A stretch of DNA of 64,000 bases from positions 452,545 to 516,544 of the forward strand of contig NW_006763148.1 of NCBI RefSeq assembly GCF_000264905.1, read 5' to 3'. The notes under the pieces are model-generated. The model was not told the origin of the DNA. It saw only the letters and a list, made by a program, of their open reading frames with translations, and did not search any database. Positions 62,901-64,000 of the stretch are shown here, in pieces. Source of the DNA: Stereum hirsutum FP-91666 SS1 (Eukaryota > Basidiomycota > Agaricomycetes > Russulales > Stereaceae). The number at the start of each line of letters is the position of its first letter. The first letter of the stretch is position 1. Both the position numbers and the translations under genes were made by a program.

Positions 62901-64000
62901 TGAGTTTGTATGGACGCACGGAGCTTTGTAATTCATGATGGGATGGGGGCGGACAGGTCTATATCTGTCTGTATGTATGCAAGGAGCTTGCGAGAAAGAA
63001 GTCGAGATCTCGGGGCTGGGCTGGGCTGCATGGATGTTCATGCATCGTCGACATCGTGGCGTTGGTTCGAGGTCGCCTCTAGCTATGTACCACTAATATG
63101 ATGTGATATAAGTACCTCGGAGATCTAGAGCTAGAGGCCAGTGAACGGGGTGCGAGAGGCACGAGAGGGTCTGAATTAAGCGCTCGGACCTCCGGGGATC
63201 ACAGTCAAAGCGTCCGTCTCCGCCTGCGCTTGCGTTCGGAGGGAAGGATGTCGGCGAAGTACTTAGGGCTGGAAGAGGGTTAGTTCGAATTGGGCGGGAT
63301 GACATTATGTACTCGGGAGCTGGGGAGGATGGAGGAGAGGAAGAGGAAGTGAAGACCGTCTCGTACTTTTATACTTTAAACATCGAACAATTGAAACCGT
63401 CTGAGCTCAGAGGTTCCTATAGTGTACGTTCGACCCTAGTATCATCTGGTCTACATCCACAGTATGTACTCCCGACGCGAAGATGTCAATGTGCGCAAAA
63501 GATGGGTGTAGGCTGTAGGCTGTAGATGAACAATCGAACGAAATGACTCCTCGAAGCCTAGCTATAGACAGCTTGCATGAGACCCTCACTGTGACAGTAA
63601 CGAACCTCGTCGAATCCAACACGCATGCAGGCAGGCTTCAGACGACGAGTCATATCCGAGCATGGAACTTACAGTAAACGTGTCCTAACGAAGGGTCAGA
63701 ATGTGGAAGAAACCCACGCCACGAAGATTTGAACCTTCGTGTCGCACGATGATATGGACCGGCCGGTGTGAACGAGGAACCGTGTGCGTGTGCGTGTACG
63801 GTTGGATCACATCCTGGTGTACAGGAAGCAGAGATGTGCGTAGAATCATACACGATGATATACACATGCCAAGACGGTGAGACCGACGGTCGTGCTAGAA
63901 CTTACTATACGCAGGAGAAATCCGCGTTGATGTTTGGATGAGAGTGAAGGTTACGAGCAAGGACTCAGCAGCATAGAAACCATGCGTTTGCATATAGACA
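56961..64000. other. 7-kb region without a supportable gene
   Basis: Frames reach 186 codons (61169-61729 minus; 58167-58712 plus; 62358-62888 plus), but none shows domain motifs or a coherent exon chain. A short tandem run of CCATCTTTT lies at about 60951-60979, and an imperfect direct repeat of about 40 bp occurs at about 60769 and 60846. Untranslated regions of a gene beyond the window cannot be excluded. Confidence 0.4.
60769..60890 (+). repeat. Imperfect direct repeat, spacing about 77 bp
   Basis: ATTCGACCTGTCGGTTTTGG...TATCCG at about 60769 is echoed by ATTCGCCCGGTCGATTTGGG...TATCCG at about 60846, over roughly 42 bases with about 10 differences. Meaning unknown. Confidence 0.5.

Noticed and set aside
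63690..63760. tRNA-like B box (GGTTCAAATCT on the minus strand) with a short hairpin
   Set aside because: No A box at the proper distance, no acceptor-stem partner, no cloverleaf can be drawn.

Overview
The window reads as nuclear DNA of a filamentous basidiomycete, most likely an agaricomycete. The evidence is many short GT-AG introns (mostly 50-80 bp), genes on both strands, a G-alpha subunit of the divergent 'DVGGARGQR' type, F-box paralogs, a Crinkler/RHS-type NTPase-nuclease, a UstYa-like protein, and fungal housekeeping genes (NOG1, Dad4, GATOR2 Mios/Sea4, Rap1-like). No rRNA, CRISPR array or bacterial-type operon is visible. Gene models were assembled by eye from reading frame, splice signals and family motifs; most close exactly in frame across all exons.

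Layout. 0-11 kb is an accessory block. A UstYa-like gene (minus, 1832-718) stands head-to-head with a tiny signal-peptide/KR-site gene (plus, 2787-3019), an arrangement that suggests a dikaritin-like RiPP pair. An intact membrane-anchored SGNH/PC-esterase-like gene (5213-6903) is flanked by a 5' relic (about 215-565) and a 3' relic (about 10003-10148) of the same family, with a Crinkler/RHS gene (8127-9816) between the intact copy and the 3' relic. 11-20 kb holds a complete phenylalanine ammonia-lyase, an F-box gene with a doubtful splice junction, and an MFS sugar transporter (minus). 20-23 kb has no gene I can support.

23-37 kb is core genome: a Xaa-Pro aminopeptidase with a polyproline/Ser-rich extension, the ribosome-biogenesis GTPase NOG1 (minus), and a G-alpha gene (minus) with unusually long introns and a 9-nt microexon followed by a GC-AG intron. 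37-42 kb holds a 1.5-kb TIR element with a 6-bp target duplication and a three-exon cargo gene, followed by a diverged tandem duplication. 42-47 kb has Dad4 (DASH complex, minus) divergent from Mios/Sea4 (plus). A 338-bp MITE follows at 47.6 kb. 48.7-50.7 kb is an O-methyltransferase with an 8-nt microexon; 51-52.9 kb is the second F-box paralog, broken by a 10-bp tandem duplication. 53.3-57 kb is a Rap1-like BRCT/Myb protein. From 57 kb to the end I see no convincing gene.

How the parts relate. PAL, the O-methyltransferase, the UstYa/short-peptide pair and the sugar transporter would fit secondary metabolism or plant-material utilisation, but they are dispersed among core genes and are not an obvious single cluster. 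The best candidates for something undescribed are the UstYa/peptide pair, the TIR element with its unknown cargo, and the microexon/GC-AG structure of the G-alpha gene.
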